DNA of 7,166 nt from NCBI GenBank assembly GCA_021846765.1, contig JAJZWH010000047.1, positions 1 through 7,166 of the forward strand. The letters are read 5' to 3'. Below are positions 5,615-7,166 of the stretch, piece by piece. The translations under genes and the position numbers were made by a program. The notes beneath the pieces were generated by a model, which saw only the letters and a list, made by a program, of their open reading frames with translations, did no database searches and had not been told where the DNA came from. Positions within the stretch are counted from its first letter, which is position 1; the number at the start of each line of letters is the position of its first letter. The DNA is from a bacterium. Lineage in GTDB: Bacteria > Patescibacteriota > Saccharimonadia > Saccharimonadales > UBA4665.

Positions 5615-5728
5615 ACCAAGCAGAAATCTGACTTAATTTAACAGAGGTACGTTAAGCCTCTGTTTTTGATAGCTTAATTTAAGCCATTTCGCTAACACCT
5701 TAAAATAGGTTCGAATCCTGTTTGGTGT
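5615..5728 (+). repeat. Junction element 2 (114 nt): ACCA - terminator - T-arm/acceptor
   Basis: This is a second full copy of the element at 4825-4938, in the same register without indels. ACCA is at 5615-5618, T-loop TTCGAAT at 5710-5716, then CCTGT and TTGGTGT (to 5728). The six bases before ACCA, TGGTGT (5609-5614), recur as the last six bases of the element (5723-5728). Its T-stem closes at all five pairs (ATAGG with CCTGT, one wobble), but nothing upstream forms a D- or anticodon arm. Confidence 0.8.
5640..5667 (+). terminator. Intrinsic terminator in junction element 2
   Basis: It is identical to the terminator at 4850-4877: an 8-bp perfect stem AACAGAGG/CCTCTGTT, 9-nt loop, T-run. 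It lies 60 nt after the toxin stop and would end the toxin-antitoxin transcript. Confidence 0.8.
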
Positions 5729-5746
5729 CTTTCTGTTCGGGATGGC

Positions 5747-5752
5747 TATAAT
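5747..5752 (+). promoter_or_regulatory. -10 box TATAAT before the DUF6624-like fragment
   Basis: A consensus TATAAT ends 7 nt before the ATG at 5760. The spacing equals that of the HIT promoter, so that ATG is preferred over those at 5742 and 5751. No clear -35. The box lies just 18 nt beyond the T-arm/acceptor end of junction element 2. Confidence 0.55.
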
Positions 5753-5759
5753 GAGATAT

Positions 5760-6014
5760 ATGAATGTAGCGTTTCCAGAGTTAAGACAGGAGTTAATCCA
5801 GCTCGGCGAAGAGGACCAGGCTGAAATACGCGCACATTATCAAACACTGAAGTCTTTAGAAACTGAAGAGGAGAAGGTAGAGTTAGAATCGCAGCTTAAA
5901 GCTCATTGTCATGCCAGAGCAGAGAGGATGATGGAGATGCTCGACATCATCAAAGACACAAGAACAGGAAGTAAGCTTTGGGTCTGTAGCAACCAGTTAT
6001 TGCCAAAGCCATAA
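5760..6014 (+). pseudogene. Small helical protein, C-terminally frame-disrupted (possibly DUF6624-like)
   Basis: From the ATG at 5760 the frame gives 84 aa: MNVAFPELRQELIQLGEEDQ and on, with a helical, charged first 65 residues. The LRQEL...EEDQAE start resembles DUF6624-type proteins, which are roughly twice as long, but I am not certain of this. After about residue 70 the frame stops looking like protein (SKLWVCSNQLLPKP). The neighbouring frames look better: frame 1 reads VSFGSVAT near 5976-5996, and frame 2 reads VIAKAIKEASYIVIENQD (5996-6049). One or two small indels near 5970-6000 would therefore restore a longer product ending at about 6085. It is probably a decayed gene; a genuinely short protein is the alternative. 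The function of the intact form is unknown. Confidence 0.45.
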
Positions 6015-6084
6015 AAGAAGCTTCTTATATAGTTATTGAGAACCAAGATTCTGACCTCTCATACTACGGCTCACCACGACCATT

Positions 6085-6255
6085 ATGTTTCCAGTACGTA
6101 AAGTACGCTGGTCAATCACTAATAATTCCAAGAAAAGTAAAGCCTATAAAGAGTATGGCTATACTACATATGAATGCCCAGTTGACAATACATGGGTTAA
6201 CACCGAAATTCCTATTTCTAAATCTGAAAGGCCACTAGGTTATAAGATGGCTTAG
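6085..6255 (+). CDS. Small orphan ORF, 56 aa, or tail of the preceding decayed gene
   Basis: The frame begins ATG TTT CCA at 6085 and ends with TAG at 6253-6255. It reads MFPVRKVRWSITNNSKKSKA, then YKEYGYTTYECPVDNTW and a Lys/Pro-containing end. The composition is that of a real basic soluble protein rather than random translation, with no frame break across 56 codons. There is no Shine-Dalgarno sequence and no good -10 at leaderless distance, so it could be the 3' part of the frame-disrupted gene at 5760, which would need one more shift near 6080. No family recognised. The stretch 6256-6475 after it holds only the degenerate junction element 3. Confidence 0.35.
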   Translation: MFPVRKVRWSITNNSKKSKAYKEYGYTTYECPVDNTWVNTEIPISKSERPLGYKMA

Positions 6256-6341
6256 GAAAAACAACGCTAAGTTCTAGAACTACACTTGAATCACTTGATA
6301 GCCAATGGCTAAAACTGTCCGAACCTCGTCTAAACAGGTGT

Positions 6342-6454
6342 ACCACACAGGATTTAGTCTCTAATACAGTTTTAAGACTAGTTCTGATATTTGAGTGAAT
6401 TTTTGCTCCATTTAAAATAATCGGATTGAAATTGGTTCGTATCCTGTCCGTCCG
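6342..6454 (+). repeat. Junction element 3 (113 nt, degenerate copy)
   Basis: It starts with ACCA (6342-6345), preceded by GGTGT as in element 2. It ends with T-loop TTCGTAT (6436-6442), CCTGT and CCGTCCG (to 6454). The distance from ACCA to the T-loop is 90 nt, against 91 in elements 1 and 2. The interior has diverged. The start (CACAGGATTTAG against AGCAGAAATCTG) is still alignable, and an imperfect CAG/CTG-closed hairpin sits where the terminator would be. Assignment relies on order and spacing more than on identity. Confidence 0.5.
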
Positions 6455-6463
6455 AACCCATGT

Positions 6464-6469
6464 TAGACT
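6464..6469 (+). promoter_or_regulatory. Weak extended -10 before the MazG-like pseudogene
   Basis: TGTTAGACT gives a TGn element plus TAGACT (4 of 6 consensus). The ATG at 6476 follows 6 nt later, again a leaderless geometry. It is weak on its own and is listed because the spacing repeats. Confidence 0.35.
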
Positions 6470-6475
6470 AACCGT

Positions 6476-6865
6476 ATGCCTAAGTTCAAGTTCTCTAAAC
6501 TGGGAAGGAATAAGATTGTCAAACACCAGATTTCTTCTGGCGCAAAGCCTTACTATAAACAACTGACCGACAAGCAACATAACGAAGAACTTATAGAAAA
6601 AATTGTTAAAGAAGCGCAGGAAATAACTCATGCGAAACAAACAGAACGCGTTAGTGAAATAGCTGATGCTCAGTAGGCCATCGACGACCTTATTAGAAAG
6701 TATGGTTTGACTAAGATTGACATAGTTAAGGCTCAAAAAGCTAAATTAGAGAAGAACGGCGCATTTAAAGAAGGCATATATATTGAATATGTTGAGGTTG
6801 ATGAAAATGATAAGTAGGCTAGGTACTACAGAAAAAACCCTGACCGTTATCCAGAAATTAAATAA
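6476..6865 (+). pseudogene. MazG/HisE-like NTP pyrophosphohydrolase with two in-frame TAG codons
   Basis: One frame encodes a recognisable 129-codon protein from ATG 6476 to TAA 6863-6865 but is interrupted by TAG at 6674-6676 and again at 6815-6817. The N-terminal 66 aa begin MPKFKFSKLGRNKIVKHQIS and carry E46/E49 (KEAQE) and E61/D64 (EIAD), the metal-binding pattern of all-alpha NTP pyrophosphatases. After the first TAG the same frame continues AIDDLIRKYGLTKIDIVKAQ and then EKNGAFKEGIYIEYVE. After the second it continues ARYYRKNPDRYPEIK. In homologues as I remember them the two sites are Gln and Trp, one base from TAG (CAG, TGG). Normal role: hydrolysis of a nucleotide triphosphate to monophosphate plus pyrophosphate, as housecleaning. 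TAG is a genuine stop elsewhere in this window, so a pseudogene is likelier than recoding. The truncated 66-aa product would contain the metal ligands but lack the C-terminal helices. Confidence 0.75.
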
Positions 6866-6920
6866 ACTGAATCAATTATAGCGTCTCTGACTTCTTAGGC
6901 TTAACTGTATCAAAAACCTA

Positions 6921-6949
6921 TTGACATGCGTGTCTAATGTATATACAAT
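6921..6949 (+). promoter_or_regulatory. Strong sigma70 promoter with palindromes, for the AbrB-type antitoxin
   Basis: A consensus -35 TTGACA (6921-6926), 17-bp spacer and TACAAT (6944-6949) form the best promoter in the window. The ATG at 6960 follows 10 nt after the -10. A perfect 10-bp palindrome, TGTATATACA (6938-6947), overlaps the -10, and an inverted repeat GACA-TGCG-TGTC (6923-6934) overlaps the -35. Both are candidate operators for autorepression by the encoded AbrB-fold protein. Confidence 0.75.
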
Positions 6950-6959
6950 AATAGATATT

Positions 6960-7166
6960 ATGGCAACCTCTACAGTAACTGTTATAAAAACTGGCAACTC
7001 TTATGCATTGAGAGTACCCAAATCATATGCAGAGCGCAATAATCTTCGACCAGGGGCAAAGGTTATTATTCAAGACCCCCAAGTTTCAGGGGGTACGCTT
7101 GCGGACCTCCAGGCTAGTATCAAGGCTTCCCGTAAAAAAGATGGTATAGGAGTTTGGGATAAAATA
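6960..7166 (+). CDS. AbrB/MazE-type (SpoVT-AbrB fold) antitoxin, N-terminal part
   Basis: Sixty-nine codons are visible, and the frame is open at the window edge. Residues 1-38 (TVTVIKTGNSYALRVPKSYA, then LRPGAKVII) match the swapped-hairpin AbrB DNA-binding domain of MazE/VapB-type antitoxins: a beta strand, K-T-G-N-S, then the hydrophobic RVPK turn. From residue 45 the chain becomes polar and positively charged (LADLQASIKASRKKDG), consistent with the start of a toxin-binding tail. Such genes are usually followed by a PemK/MazF or PIN-domain toxin, which would lie just outside the window. The strong promoter with overlapping palindromes fits autoregulation. It would be the second toxin-antitoxin module within 2 kb. 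The fold is confident; partner and function are inferred. Confidence 0.8.
   Translation, partial: MATSTVTVIKTGNSYALRVPKSYAERNNLRPGAKVIIQDPQVSGGTLADLQASIKASRKKDGIGVWDKI

Noticed and set aside
6218..6736. 172-aa minus-strand open frame
   Set aside because: It runs antisense across the degenerate junction element and the MazG-like gene, has low-complexity hydrophobic composition, no start signal, and no recognisable motif.
6674..6817. Reassignment of TAG to a sense codon
   Set aside because: TAG ends the HIT, cupin, coiled-coil and mazF genes at natural C-termini in this window, so it is read as stop here.
1..7166. CRISPR array
   Set aside because: No short, regularly spaced repeats with unique spacers; the only repeats are the junction elements hundreds of bases apart.

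Overview
The window is AT-rich bacterial DNA with short intergenic gaps. Several promoters have a -10 box only 6-10 nt from the start codon, which suggests leaderless transcripts. Together with the small accessory proteins (a coiled-coil orphan, a MazG-like NTP pyrophosphohydrolase remnant, an N-terminus resembling DUF6624), this makes a Patescibacteria/CPR genome, perhaps Saccharibacteria-like, my best guess. That is an impression from protein style, not a marker-gene result.

Left part (1-3341), conserved core. A HIT-family hydrolase/transferase and a small membrane protein (cut by the window edge) form a minus-strand operon. Divergent to them lies a two-gene plus-strand operon that I read as murL-murD2. 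MurD2 would add L-Glu to UDP-MurNAc-L-Ala, and MurL would epimerise that residue to D-Glu at the expense of ATP. This is an alternative to the usual MurI/MurD route for the D-Glu of peptidoglycan.

Middle (3502-3769). There are two tRNA genes: tRNA-Ser(CGA) on the minus strand and tRNA-Arg with the unusual anticodon GCG on the plus strand.

Right part (3766-7166), accessory array. Downstream of tRNA-Arg, every gene is on the plus strand and the genes are grouped in modules: (1) Mn-type cupin + coiled-coil protein; (2) RHH antitoxin + MazF-like toxin; (3) a frame-disrupted small gene + a small ORF; (4) a MazG-like gene broken by two in-frame TAG codons + an AbrB/MazE-type antitoxin that runs off the window. 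The modules are separated by a recurring 113-114 nt element. It begins with ACCA, like a tRNA 3' end, carries an intrinsic terminator in its two clear copies, and ends in a tRNA T-loop, T-stem and acceptor 3' strand. The tRNA-Arg gene supplies the ACCA of the first, shorter element. Two copies (4825-4938 and 5615-5728) match at about 100 of 114 positions without an indel and bracket the toxin-antitoxin module. A third (6342-6454) is degenerate. The layout resembles an integron cassette array, but with tRNA-3'-end-like junctions instead of attC sites. No integrase lies in the window. This possible tRNA-derived cassette array is the main point of interest.
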